Shown here: positions 11,754 through 23,913 of the stretch, one piece after another
Position numbering within the stretch: position 1 is the first letter of the stretch
Layout: each line of letters starts with the position of its first letter
Assembly: GCA_034620365.1 (NCBI GenBank)
Contig: JAQGEQ010000299.1
Location: 744,001-808,000, forward strand
Length of the DNA: 64,000 nt
DNA from: Pegea sp. RAD2-039
Taxonomy: Eukaryota; Chordata; Thaliacea; Salpida; Salpidae
Direction of reading: 5' to 3'
Position numbers and translations under genes: made by a program
The notes under the pieces: model-generated
The model's input: only the letters and a program-made list of their open reading frames with translations
What the model was told of the DNA's origin: nothing
The model's database searches: none

Positions 11754-12797
11754 ATGAATTTACATAAATCTTTAGGAACAACAAACAATACCGTTGCTCG
11801 ACTTTATCAAGCTGTGATAGATGATGTAGCTAATAATACAAGAGAAATATTTTTAGATGAAGGTGTTGATGAAAGTACTATCCAGCTTTTTAAGCAAACA
11901 TGGGAGAATAAAGTGGCTCAAACAAGAGCAGTAGAAGCAACAACATTAGGTGCAAGTAGACAACAATCTAGTATGCCATTTTATGTGTTTTCTGGCAATG
12001 GGGTTCCAGGAAACAGTAAAGATAATACAGCTTCATCACAGGTATTTTGCCAAGGAAGATTACCTGCTATTCAATCTAACCATATTCAGTTAACATCTCC
12101 AGCTACCCAAGCATCTATGGGTTTGCCAAATAACATAATTTATAATCGGGACTTTTCAACCATAGGTCGACCAGCTGTGTTTACTTATGGTAAACCAAAA
12201 GATAATAATACTGCCACTGCAGTTATCAGTAAGCCTGTAAGTGATGGTAAAAGTCAAGAGAATGATTCGAAGTCTAATCCAACTTCGTTAATACAAGTTG
12301 ATGGTAGTAGTGATTCTGTTAAAGTTCCGTTGAAAAGCAAAAAAGCAGCAAAGAAATCAAGTTTATCAGTAAAACAATCAGCTATTATTGATCAAGCAAC
12401 AACTAGTGATGCTTGTGTGACTATTGATACAAAAAAGAAGAAGATCTTAATACAATTAGATGGAACTGCGGATGATTCATCTTCATCATCAGAAGAAGAC
12501 GAAGAAGATGATGATGAAGATGATGATGATGAAGAAGATGAAGATGATGAGGATGATGAAAGTGAAGATAAAAGTGAAGTCAAGAAGCAAGAAGAGCCAG
12601 AGTTAGGAAGTGATGATGATGTCTCGACAGATGAAGATCCAACTGAGTTGTTTGATACTGAAAATGTTGTAGTGTGCCAATATGACAAAATTCACCGAAC
12701 AAAGTGTCGTTGGAAGTTCAACTTGAAAGTAGGTATCATGAACCTCAATGGAAAGGATCATGTCTTTCAAAAAGCTACTGGTGAAGCAAATTGGTAG
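11754..12797 (+). CDS. GTF2A1: Transcription initiation factor IIA alpha/beta precursor
   Basis: TFIIA binds TBP on promoter DNA and stabilises the Pol II pre-initiation complex. This 347-residue precursor has the family's layout. The conserved helical N terminus (about 12-60) contains REIFLDEGVDES and WENKV. A variable Ser/Thr/Asn-rich linker follows, then Lys-rich patches. An acidic Ser/Glu/Asp run at about 240-285 precedes the conserved C-terminal beta domain with LFDTENVVVCQYDKIHR and GIMNLNGKDHVF. QLDGTAD at 234-240, just before the acidic run, corresponds to the Taspase1 site (cut after Asp236) that splits alpha from beta. A second similar site, QVDGSSD, lies at 181-187. The coding part has no introns, unlike vertebrate GTF2A1. 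A TTTAG acceptor sits 18 bases before the ATG. SURF6 starts 567 bp downstream on the same strand. Confidence 0.95.
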   Translation: MNLHKSLGTTNNTVARLYQAVIDDVANNTREIFLDEGVDESTIQLFKQTWENKVAQTRAVEATTLGASRQQSSMPFYVFSGNGVPGNSKDNTASSQVFCQGRLPAIQSNHIQLTSPATQASMGLPNNIIYNRDFSTIGRPAVFTYGKPKDNNTATAVISKPVSDGKSQENDSKSNPTSLIQVDGSSDSVKVPLKSKKAAKKSSLSVKQSAIIDQATTSDACVTIDTKKKKILIQLDGTADDSSSSSEEDEEDDDEDDDDEEDEDDEDDESEDKSEVKKQEEPELGSDDDVSTDEDPTELFDTENVVVCQYDKIHRTKCRWKFNLKVGIMNLNGKDHVFQKATGEANW

Positions 12798-13309
12798 ATA
12801 TTCTTCTTTTCCACAGACATTTCTGTATATCCTCTGAATACTGAAAAAAACATTTTGTAGAATTCATTCGTTTAAGCTCATTTTTTTGGATTCGTCTAAT
12901 GATTATGTTCTAGAGACATATTTAGTTTTAATACAGGTTGTAATTTTTTTCTAAATATTGTTTATGGATGAGTTTGTTATAATTTTCTGAGTGAATATTT
13001 CTTGTGAAGAACTTATTGACAATTCAATTTTTATTTGACTCCTAGCATGCTCTTCTTCCTCGAGTTATTCCTCTAACTCTTCACTTTAACAATTTAGTTT
13101 TGTTTTATATAACCTTGAATTAAAACATTCTAATTGTTCCTCTTAACATGCTTTCCATTGACAAACCTTTAATGTAAACAGTATTGGTAAAAATCAAGCT
13201 AAGTTATCATCAACCAATCAATACTACTATACTTCTAATACTAATTCTTTTCTTGAATCTGCAAATAAGTTTTTATTACTTATCGATTTCGATGTCCTTT
13301 GTTATTGTC

Positions 13310-13351
13310 AATAAAGCATTTTTTGCTTAATTTGCAAACCTTGTCTTTCAG
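13310..13351 (+). promoter_or_regulatory. AATAAA signal followed by a 3' splice site between GTF2A1 and SURF6
   Basis: AATAAA at 13310-13315 is a candidate poly(A) signal for GTF2A1, giving a 3' UTR of about 0.5 kb. A pyrimidine-rich acceptor (TTGTCTTTCAG, AG at 13350-13351) follows 35 bp later, and the SURF6 start codon is 13 bases beyond it. This poly(A)-then-acceptor spacing is typical of genes within operons resolved by spliced-leader trans-splicing. A SURF6 5'-UTR intron nested in the GTF2A1 3' end would look the same. Confidence 0.45.
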
Positions 13352-13364
13352 AAGTACTTCCATT

Positions 13365-14973
13365 ATGTCTGTTAGAGATAAATTAGTTGAATTAGATTTG
13401 TTTTTTAAATCATGTTTGGATAGAATACCATCTGATGCCTATTTTTCTCAAGCTTCATCTTACAAAGACCTTGATGGTATTTATCTGATGTTAATGAACG
13501 TTTATTTAAAATTAGAATATTTTAAGAAAAAAAGAAGTTGTTTTAATATAAATGAATAAACGTTTATTTATGGAAATGATTTATAACCGTTTCTATTTCA
13601 GATTCTATTTCAGTTAGCCAAAAAAAAGCTTTGAAAAAACGGCAAAAGCTGAATCCTAAATTAATGATGAAAACTAGCGAAATGCTTGAAACTATAGAAG
13701 AAGAAGAAGATGCTGTTGATGAAGTTGATAGTCCAGGTAATTTATCAGTTCATCATCTCTACTAGTTTCAATTATTCTTAAATATATTTATAAAGATGTT
13801 TCATGAAAAATTTCCAATATTAATTATAATTTTGTTTAATTTATAACTTAAATTCTGAGCTGATGTTACAACAACGATCACTTGATTGATAGAAATTCGA
13901 AAAAATGAGTCTCAATTTAACTCCTAAATCATAAAACCTCATCAACAAATGTCAATCTTGCTAATTAAGGAGTTTGTAGTCATCCAAACTCACTTTTGTG
14001 GATTCCATTTAGGATTCTAAGTAAACATTCGCTGGTATATAAATCCACCCTGCCAGATGAGCATAAAACTAACTCTAAATACAAAATTGATTTGATTTTA
14101 AACTAGATACGAACAAAGAATGGCAAGTGGAACAGTTAAAGCCAGAGCAGTCTGCATCCTTACAAGAACTTCAACAAAAGTAAATCTTTGTGTTTTTGGA
14201 ACGTTGTTTTTTTGTTGCTGCTTCTTACAATTTTTTGTGGTTAGGTTAAAAACTAAGATGGACGAGATCAAAGCTAAGCGAGGATCAACAAAACGAACTC
14301 CAGAAGAACAACTAGCGATCCAGAAGAAGCGAAAACTGGAAAGAGCTCGGTACAAGGCGAAAAAGAAGCAAAGGGTTGGTGCCCTAGCTCGCCCCTATCA
14401 TCTCATGCCTCGCTTATATTTTTCTTCTAGTTGAATCCTACCCAGGCGAAAGCATTAGTGAATGGAGAGATTGGAGCCACGGGCATCGAACCTGTGAAGA
14501 CCAAGGCACCGTCCCCTCCCATTAACAGCAACGGCAAAGTTGTTTTTAGTAAGTTTGAGTTTGGCAACTCTATTAGTGGAATTGAAGATAAGTCGGAAGC
14601 AAAACGACAAGTGAAGAAGAAGCGGAAAACGGAAGAGCTGCTCCGGGTAGCTGAGAAGAAGAAGCAGAAGCTGTCGGAGTTGAAGGAGAATGATCCTGCA
14701 AAAGCTGATGAGGTTGTGGAACAGGAGACGTGGTCGAAAGCGATACTGAAATCGAAAGGAGTGAAAATTAAAGATGATGTAAAGCTGTTGAAGAAGACGA
14801 TCAAACGAAAAGAAGATCAGAAGAAGCAGAGTAGAGAAAAGTGGGATGAAAGACATAAGAAGGAAGATTTGAAGAAAAAAGTGCGACAAAATAAACGCGA
14901 TCAGAACATTCAGCAGCGAAAAATGGGAAAGATGAACAAGTCGAAAGGAAAGAAGAAGATGAAAGGATTTTAA
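13365..14973 (+). CDS. SURF6: Surfeit locus protein 6 (ribosome biogenesis, RRP14-like)
   Basis: SURF6 is a nucleolar nucleic-acid-binding protein needed for pre-rRNA processing and 60S/40S assembly. Five exons join in frame: 13365-13476, 13602-13736, 14107-14179, 14245-14374 and 14431-14973, giving 330 residues. The N-terminal part (MSVRDKLVELD) is followed by Lys/Glu-rich helices. The diagnostic C-terminal domain contains GKVVFSKFEF, WSKAILKSKGVKIKDD, LLKKTIKRKE and REKWDERHKK, and ends in a very basic tail. The ATG is the first in the exon after a strong acceptor at 13351. AATAAA at 14990-14995, 17 bases past the stop, implies a very short 3' UTR. Introns are 65-370 bp. Confidence 0.93.
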
Positions 14974-14989
14974 TTGTAGCTGATTAGAA

Positions 14990-14995
14990 AATAAA
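14990..14995 (+). terminator. Poly(A) signal AATAAA of SURF6
   Basis: A canonical AATAAA lies 17 bases after the SURF6 stop codon, the nearest downstream signal on that strand. Confidence 0.55.
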
Positions 14996-17468
14996 ATATC
15001 TCAACATTCGTTTATTTAATTGAAAATGATTTTTAGTGAAGCTTGGATTTGTTGCAGAAATATGTTGAAACCTTTTAAGCAATCTGCAGATAGTTTTGCT
15101 GCAGGATCTTTCAAGCGTTACATAACTTGTAGATTTTTAAGCATCAAATTTTTGTTTTTTTAATTGTGTAACTTCAAACAAACAAAACTTTCAACTCTTT
15201 TTATGAGACTGTTAATAGATCACCACCAAACCATTTTAAATATATTTAGATAGTAAGTCGAGACTTTGAGGCAAACATACTTTATAGCAATGTGATGAGT
15301 TAACTATCTGTGCTTGAGAAATATTTTCTGTGTGAACTAATTTGTGGTTACAAGGAGTTGGTGCTTTTGAGATTATTAAATTTAATTCTAACAATTCAAC
15401 GGCGATGCTTTTAAAAAGATTGATTTTAGACTAAAAGGTTTTCAACTTATGTAGTCCAAAAAAGATATCAAATTTAATATCTATCGATCTTCACAACAAA
15501 CTTCATCAATTTTCCAGAAACCAAATCAGGATTGCTTTGAAATCATGATATTAGTTTATTGTGAAATTTTAAAACGACCAAATTTTGTTCATGACATTGC
15601 AATCACTACCAGTTTTCTTTGATGTCAAGTTTCTACCTTATTTAATTCATTTGTTATGTTTAAAATTATTTTTTAATTTTAGCCTTAAAAGTCTGCTAAC
15701 CTATCGAGTAACATAGCAATTATTTTAATATTTTCAACACAAGTCTGTTATACAATTAGCAAAAAAATTACAAAATCAACTCAACCAGCGTTTATAAAGA
15801 TTTTTGCAGCTTACAAAGTTTAGAATTAGTGAACCATGCTAAATAATATTAACATTTTTTGTGAGTAAACATTTTTACAGTTATGAGTATTTCATCAAAA
15901 GTAAGATGTTTAATAAATTCTGTATGTGAAAAGTAAATAGCATACTTGATGAAAATGTGTTTAGTTTTTAAATGAGTCTAATTAAATCATTGCTTCTGCT
16001 TTACTGTGCAATTTGTTTTATTAAATTATCGTAAATACCTCGTTTTGACATAACATCTTTTGAATTCGAGAATGTTTTGACTAAACGACAAATAAAGTAG
16101 TTTATAAATTTGAACTTTTTATTCAGATGTGATTATTTAAGAATTATTCAATGGAGAAACAAACTTTATCAGATTTGTAAGTTATTTAAGTAATTAAAAA
16201 ATATACGAATGACTAATATTTTGTTTTTTAATAGCGAAACATCAGTAATAACAATTTTTTATATTAGATTTGTTTAAATCATCTTTGTCAGCCTAATCAA
16301 ACTTGGTTCTAAATTTTTATCACAAGTTTTGACTTTTAAGAACATTTATTTAAATGTGCTGTCACCAATTTTTCTAGTTTTTTTTCATTACACATCGCTT
16401 ATTTTTCATAAAAACTTCATTATTCAAATGCCCTAAGGAGTTATTAAACTTTTATTTCGTTAACAAGCTGCTAAAGTTTGTAGCATCAAAAAAATCTGAA
16501 TTAACTTATTTTCTGTAGCAGTATGACGTTCTATATGAAGCTTATTGAATTTTTAATCTATAAATAAAATGTATTTTACCATGTAGGTAATAAATTGTGT
16601 TTCCTACATAGCTGAACTATTTTTTTTTGTATCACAATCATTGTACAAAATAAATCAAAATTACAAATTTTTTAAATAACAATGATTTTTTTAAATTATC
16701 AATTATTTAGAAGAGTTGAAAAATAGCTTATGTAAAATCTCATTTCTCTCGCAAAAGTAATTAAAAATACATTGAAATTGAAGCCTGTTCAAATTCTCAT
16801 AGTTTTTTTATTTAAGCTAAATAAAATGTGAATTTTATTCAAACAAACTATGCAACAAATTCGTTTGTAAATAGAACGTTATTGTAAAACATTAGAACTT
16901 AAAAATTTTTTTTACTACAATGTTTATCATTGTTTTAATATTTATAAAAAATTCTACAACTTATCAAATATAAAAAAATGATAAAATTCGTTTTGAAAGT
17001 TAAATTGAATAATTTAAAATTCTTGGGCTCGTTTGATGCTGACATAAAACTACTTTGATAAGTAAATAAATTGCAAAATGTCAAAACTTTATTTATTTAC
17101 GATTGATCCACTGGAAAATTTGCTAAAAGTTGAGAATCATCCTGCTACGCATAAGTTTGACAGAATTTTTTTGTGTATTTAGAAAATAGAAATATTATAA
17201 AAATAAGAAAATGAAATGTAATACTAACACTAAATAATTTCTAGCAATTGGTATTAAAATCAATATCAGACAAGAAATAACCATTAAAGAGCTGTAAATA
17301 GAATTTCAACAAAATTATCATGAGTACCACCAAGAGAATTAACTAAACAAATGTTTTATAAACAAATATAAAGGATACTGTCATGATAGAATGGTAACAA
17401 ATCTTAAAACTTTGATATTTTCAAGTAACTTTCCAACATTTCAAGTTCCTGACTAAATAATGAATAAT
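14996..17468. other. AT-rich intergenic sequence between convergent SURF6 and ELP5
   Basis: I see no gene, RNA or recognisable repeat. The two flanking genes converge here, so it holds their 3' ends and poly(A) sites. Confidence 0.6.
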
Positions 17469-18344
17469 CTAAATTTCAAGATCTTCATCTGGATCTTCAT
17501 CATCAAAATCATCTACTTCATCAGGTTCATAATAAATCTTTGCCGAATTGTGATCATCAATTACTTTAGTATAAGGTAAAACTAGCTTATCTTTCTGACT
17601 TTTTTCGTTTGAAGTAAGATGCAAGTTGAAGGTAACATCATGAGATTTGTCATTAGTATTATCAGCTACTTCATCATTAACTATAGGATTCCAAATTTTT
17701 GATTCCAACTCATAATTATTTCTGATAGAATAAAGCTCTTTTTGAACATACATCTTTCCAGAAGATTTCTTAAATACAATTTGACATATATCATTTATTC
17801 CTAAGGAGTCAACTTTAGGAGTAAATGATGAAGTACTCACTGGTGATACAGTTGCCTGGGCAAGATAGTTCAATGTTTTTAACATTTCTTCTGACACCAA
17901 CTCCTTGTGAACAAGGATTATAACTTGTGAAATAACTTTTAAATTATTTAAAACACTTAACTCATGTCCAACAACATTAGGCTTCAAACCAAAAGCACAT
18001 AGACTATCAGATACAATTATTCGTTGTACACCATTTCTAAGAAAAACTTTTGAATGTAAAAGATTGTCATGGGAGCTTTCATCTGGGGAATCATGAGAGA
18101 GCATCCAAAAGTGTGAATCAGAAAAGAAATCATGAAACTTTATATTTTCAGTATTTTCATCTATATTTAAAGCTTTTTGTACTTCTTTAACAGAATGTTC
18201 AAATAAAAACACTTCAATTTTAATAGACTGTTTTAATCGAGCATGTAGACATGTATATAATAAGCTGTCATCTTGTTGATGAATAGAGTCTTGAAGTACC
18301 AGTAACTTGCACTGATTTATTTCATTGACCAGTCTCTTTAGCAT
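17469..18344 (-). CDS. ELP5: Elongator complex protein 5
   Basis: ELP5 forms the RecA-fold ELP4-ELP5-ELP6 ring of Elongator, which supports modification of wobble uridine 34 in tRNAs. The 291-residue protein is about the length of vertebrate ELP5 (roughly 300). Visible family features are an N-terminal KLLVLQDSIHQQDDSLL segment, KFHDFFSD near residue 91, the late DVTFNLHLTSNEKSQKDKL segment with LPY, and the acidic end IYYEPDEVDDFDDEDPDEDLEI-type tail (only the last residues are given by family consensus: DPDxDLxI). The coding region has no introns. A TTTAG acceptor lies 25 bases upstream of the ATG (AG complementary to 18370-18371). It probably pairs with the strong donor at 23913, making a 5.5 kb 5'-UTR intron. 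Confidence 0.93.
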   Translation of the reverse strand: MLKRLVNEINQCKLLVLQDSIHQQDDSLLYTCLHARLKQSIKIEVFLFEHSVKEVQKALNIDENTENIKFHDFFSDSHFWMLSHDSPDESSHDNLLHSKVFLRNGVQRIIVSDSLCAFGLKPNVVGHELSVLNNLKVISQVIILVHKELVSEEMLKTLNYLAQATVSPVSTSSFTPKVDSLGINDICQIVFKKSSGKMYVQKELYSIRNNYELESKIWNPIVNDEVADNTNDKSHDVTFNLHLTSNEKSQKDKLVLPYTKVIDDHNSAKIYYEPDEVDDFDDEDPDEDLEI

Positions 18345-18369
18345 GATATACTTACTTTGACTACAAAGC

Positions 18370-21300
18370 CTAAATTAAAGTAATTCATGACATAAAAATA
18401 ATGTAAAAATATATAGAAGAGCAAAATAACATTATATTACATTTAATAAAAACAGATTTAGTCAAAAATTGAAAATAACATTTGAATCAAACTATTAAAG
18501 TTAATTGTTTAATAAGTGAAAAAATATTGTTTATTAGAATTAAATAAAAATAGTAAAATAAAATAGATAAATTTAAATTAAATATAGTAAAATAATTATC
18601 TATAAATCTAAAAATGTGTTAAAAGCTTTCGTGATAAATATTACCTTTTGAATAAAAAATATCATAAAAAATATATAAAAATACAAATTTATATGATTAA
18701 GATTTAGGAAAATTTATAAAGTATAAAGATTATTAATAGAAAAAATAAAAAAAAAATAGAAAAAAGAAACAGTTTACTATTTACCAAAAATAGTATAATA
18801 TTTAATAAAAAATTAATAATTAAACCTATACCAGTGGTTATAATTTAAACTTTAATAAAAATGTTGTGGTAAATAGTAATTATAAATAATGTAAATCATA
18901 AAGTAATTTTTATAATAAAATTTGTCTAAACTGATATAATCATAAGTAATAACAAAATATTTAATTAAATCTTGTTAGAATAATTTAATTAAAACTTTCA
19001 AGTAAGTTTGTAAATTAATTGCTAATTTATAATAATATTATTATTAAAAGTAAAATAAAAATTTTTACTGTACAATAATACTAAGTTAATCTAAAAATTT
19101 ATTCTGAGAAACTGAATTGCAAAAAAATAGCATTTAAATTAAACAAATATTCACCGGCTTATAGTATGCACGTCATTTAATAGTAGCGAGTTAAAACAGT
19201 ACTTTAACATAATAAAAAGAAAATTCTGTAGAAAAGCTAAAATGGAACTATAAACTGGACTTGAGTAAGAATTAAAATCAAGAATTAGTTAAAGTTTAGA
19301 TGTAAAAAATACTAATTAGTGTAAGTAATTTAACTTATTTATTATAATTATTAATGGCTAACAAAATTTCGAAACGAATTTTTGGAACAATGTTAAAATG
19401 TTTTATGTAGTATAGATAAATTTTAAAAGTGCTTTTAATATTTTTTAGGAGAGACTTTCTTAAATTTCAGTTCATCCACGAAAAATATATTATTTTAATA
19501 AAGTTCTAATATAAATCTTCCCGCTTTCATCAAATCTAATAAAATTATGTACTCCTATAGATGCAAAAAGTCGATTATTAAAGTTTTCTTTTTCTACTAC
19601 AACTAATGATTACATAATCATACTCTTTAAGCAGGACATGAATAGGCGATTTTAGCAAGCTACGCTGATTTTAGTAACCTGTCTGCCAACTTATTAGATT
19701 TGATTTGTAACATCAGCAACACTCTTCCTAATCTAACAAATCAACAAAGCTGAACCTATATATGATGAGCTTAGATAGTAATTACTCATTTGACTACTTT
19801 TCCAACAAAGCTTATATTATTTCAGATTTGTTAACCACGCTATCAGTTTATTCTAAACCTAATTAAGCACATTTTTGTCTTTTATTTTATACGAAAGATA
19901 ATTGTGCCAGCAAGACAGGCTAAGTTCAGTGGCGAGCATAAAAGTTTAAAAATAAATACTTAGTCTTTTTAGAAGAGTAATTTATACAACTCCTTACTGA
20001 ATGAAATAGTTATTTATGATAATCTTAATCACAAACATTTATCTTAAAAAAGATCTGTCATTAGCAGCAAGAAGTAGATTATCTTTGCTGATGTATCTTC
20101 TTCAGCATTTTTGTAAGCCGGATAACTTTGTGATAACAATAGCAGCAAAGAGGAAAATATCGTAGCAGAGCACTCCATATAGAACTCTCTACTTTACAAA
20201 CAACTGAAGGACACAGAAGAAGAACATCGAAAAAGAGAAAAAAGGTTTACCAACTTTTAGAGGAAAATTTCCTTTGAAACTTCCAGCCGCATTCGGCCTA
20301 TCATGAGTTTATATTTGACAAAATTTCCTTTTTCTTGTAAAATATTTCCAAAAACTAATTTTCCATAAATAATTAGGGCTTGTTAAAAAAAACGCTACAA
20401 GGATATGAAACTATTTTAAACAATCATAGTAAAAAAAGAACTCTGAAAAGATAGTTCTGTAGTTTTATTAATTCATTAATGGTTCAAAGAATTTGTTTAT
20501 TAAATTAATCATTTTTTGATATCACTTTTTGTCAGGATATTCAAATCATTCTTGTTTTTGAGCACAAGCAATTTTTATTAGAGATTTTTACTTCAAAACA
20601 AATATGAAAAATATTATTTTGGAAACTCCTTATAGAATGCATATAATTTTATTAAATACAAACCTAATAAAATAATTCTTGTTCCAAAACCAAAAATTAA
20701 AAAAAAATTGTTGTAGCTTAATAATTAATGTCTTTTGCATTTACTTTGACTAAATAAAATAACGAGCATCGAATTTTGTAAGATGTTTTTTTTTAATTAT
20801 AATATTTGGAAATCAAAAGATAATTTTAATATTCTTAATTTGTATTAAAATAATCTCACAAATATATAACAGCAACAAGATAACGTTAAAAACATTTACA
20901 GTTTAATCATATTAGGAAGAGTATTAGCGCAAAATTCGAACATTTAAAATTTTGTATAAGTCGATATGAGTCAGGGTAAACTGGCAAAATAAAAATTTAA
21001 CTCGAAACATTTCACACATTAGTTATATTTCAAACGCCGAATACACTTTTTTTGAAATAATTTGTATTTCTAAAAAGTTCTGAAAAAATTATTTTTCTAA
21101 TTATTTATTAATCTCTTGTGACTTAGAAAATCCTGAAGTAGCTTTAAAAACCGTTTGATTTCATCAAACGTATTTCAATTTTTGAGATATTCTCTGGGCT
21201 TACGAAATTTTTTTTTTGATCTTGTAACATAGATTGTATATATTTGATTTACTATGCTATAAGGCTTACAACATGGTAATTTGTATTGCGGTTAAACTTA

Positions 21301-23913
21301 TATAAATACCTACACTGAAATTTTATAGTCAAAATTATTGTATATAAAGAACATTTAATGTGTTATTAGACAAGTAGAAAAGTATATTTCACTTGTATAC
21401 ATTACCTATTCCAATACTGTTTCTACTTGGGCGTATACAAGACTTAAAAACTCAACTAGAGGCTAATAATTTATGGCCTTAAAGTAAACTACAAATAAAA
21501 CTTTTACACTTTTGTTGATTATTAAAAAATTTAAATATAGTCATAAAATTTTCATCCGAAAAAACTGTTAATAAATTTTATTCAGTACTACCAACATAAT
21601 GTTAATTCATATTTAAAAGTAAAATTTTACCTGCAAATGAGTCAAAATAATTTGAAACTTTCTTAAATAACATGTTTTAATAAAAAATAGTAATGAAGAA
21701 GTCACAATATATAACATGGAATCAAATTGGTTTAATATGGAATCAAATGAATCAATTAACAAACACTGAATGTTTTCAAATATAAATAGACAATTGCACC
21801 AAATAAAAACTTATTTTGCCATAATGTCAATTAATAATAAATATGAAAAATTATGAATACTAGGTTAGATTTTTAAACCAACAAAAAACAACCAAACTTG
21901 TTTACTCTAAAAATTAAGTTTATATCTCAATTAATCATTCAAAGTAATTCACAATAATGTCTCTTTTTGCATCTTGTGTGTCTCTTCTCTGCATCACTTT
22001 ATTCTAGCAGTTTGGAAGAAAAGTTAAGGAACATCAAGTCCTAGAAATGAATATATATAAATACAATATGCCAAAACATGCCATAACATTATATATAAAA
22101 TGATATCATCAAGACATAATGGGTATAAAATATATACAAAGGTAATATTTAAATGGGTAATAGTTATTTTTATTAAAAAATTAGTAATAAAGCTGTTATG
22201 GTTATAATAATATATTATTAAAATCAACTAGGTAAAATATTATTTTTATAAAAACTTGTTACTTTACAATATTTGTATTTTTAAAAATTAGTTGGCTATA
22301 AAATAAAAATAAATAATTGTATGTTTAAGTTTTTTATGAAAGATTAAAGTAAAAATGTTAACTAAAAAAAATTCAAAAATAAAACATTTATTTATATATA
22401 TTTCTTATCTTAGCTTTGATAAAAAACTTTGAAAAAATTATACTTGTTAATACGGCTACATTTTCATCTAAACAAATAAGCTTTAAGTAAAACCAAGAAA
22501 ATATAATTAAATAATTAAGAGTTTCTAAATTAGTAGATTTAAAAGCAAAATTTTGAGTATAATATTAATGACAACTTAAAAGGCTTCCAAAAATAAGATA
22601 TACAAGATTACATTTATTGGTGTAGTCCATAAAAATTTTGAGCAATAACAAGTTAATTTAAAATAATAAAATAGAATAAATTAATAAGAAAATTATGGTT
22701 TTACCTTTTAACTTCTGATAGTTATTTAAAACATAAATATCGATAATGGCAACTTTCAGATCATAACTGAATATAAAACTTAAAAAAATCTCACATCTTT
22801 AAAAAAACAAATACTTTTTAAAACTTGTTAGACATAAAAAGTTTAATTTAACTAAGCAATTTCAAATAAATATTTTTTATACAATACATTTTTATGATAT
22901 TAAATATAAAAAGCATTAAAAATGCTATGAAATAACATTAATAACTCATTTATAAAACAGATGTAAATGTAAATCAAAAATAGAATTAAATATATTTATA
23001 TTAGATATAAAGAGATTACAAAATGAAGTATTTTTAACTGTTACTTTTAACTATGCTTAAATTTATTAATATTGACCAACAAAGTAACTTAATAACCAAA
23101 GAAAAAATATAAATATATTTCAATAGTAACTACAGCGATATCAAACATAAGACTAATCAAGTACAAATTAATTTATTTTGCTTTCAACCTTGAAACTAGT
23201 AAAAATACAAATAAAGTTTTATTCAAGAAACAAAAGATTTTCTTACTTTAAACAGTCCATTATCAATAAAGAAACTATGAAAGAAATAAAATAAGTTTAC
23301 ACACCTAATAATTATATCTAATTGAAGGCCTTTTGTTAAAATATTGTTTTATAGGTAAATAGAAAATTTGGTTTTAATTTTTAGCTGACATATAATTAGT
23401 TTTTGTAATAAACTTTAATATTGTTTTAATTAATCACAAAATATATATAAACTTAATTTATACCTTAGTCTTAAACGTCTTTATTAGTTTTTTAAATAGT
23501 TTTTTTTTTCAAAGCAGGTTATTTTCACTCACTAAACCAAACTTATAATTCTAGTTAAAAAAATAGAGCCAACCAAAATTTTATAAATTTGAGTAATAAG
23601 CTCTAAAATGTGAATTAAGACATAAATTATTAGCAATAGATTTATTAAAACTAAAATAAATAAACAAAACAGTTAAAAATAGTTAAAAATATAAAAAAAA
23701 CTATCATGTATTAGAAACATATATATTACAAAAAAATATTCTTAACAAATTTATTATTAAAATTTCTATTTAATGTTATAATAAATTAATCAGTACTAGT
23801 TCATCAAAATTTTTATTAAAATAATTTAAGATATAGTAAATGTAGAAATTTTTTATTTGAAAATTTTACAAAAAGTGCTATAATAATATCGAATAAGATT
23901 TTGCAATACTTAC
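18370..23913 (-). other. Gene-empty stretch, probably the 5'-UTR intron of ELP5
   Basis: On the minus strand a strong donor (GTAAGTATT) starts at 23913, and a TTTAG acceptor lies just before the ELP5 start at 18370. The 5.5 kb between them is AT-rich with no convincing coding sequence. A slightly GC-richer patch at about 19600-20300 has no long frame and I could not assign it. Confidence 0.45.

Noticed and set aside
12392..12688. Serine-rich minus-strand frame
   Set aside because: It is the antisense of the acidic Glu/Asp run of TFIIA.
14120..14434. 104-codon frame beginning MASGTVKARA
   Set aside because: It reads SURF6 exon 3 in the wrong phase, then runs through the intron into exon 4. 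The spliced frame gives conserved SURF6 sequence.
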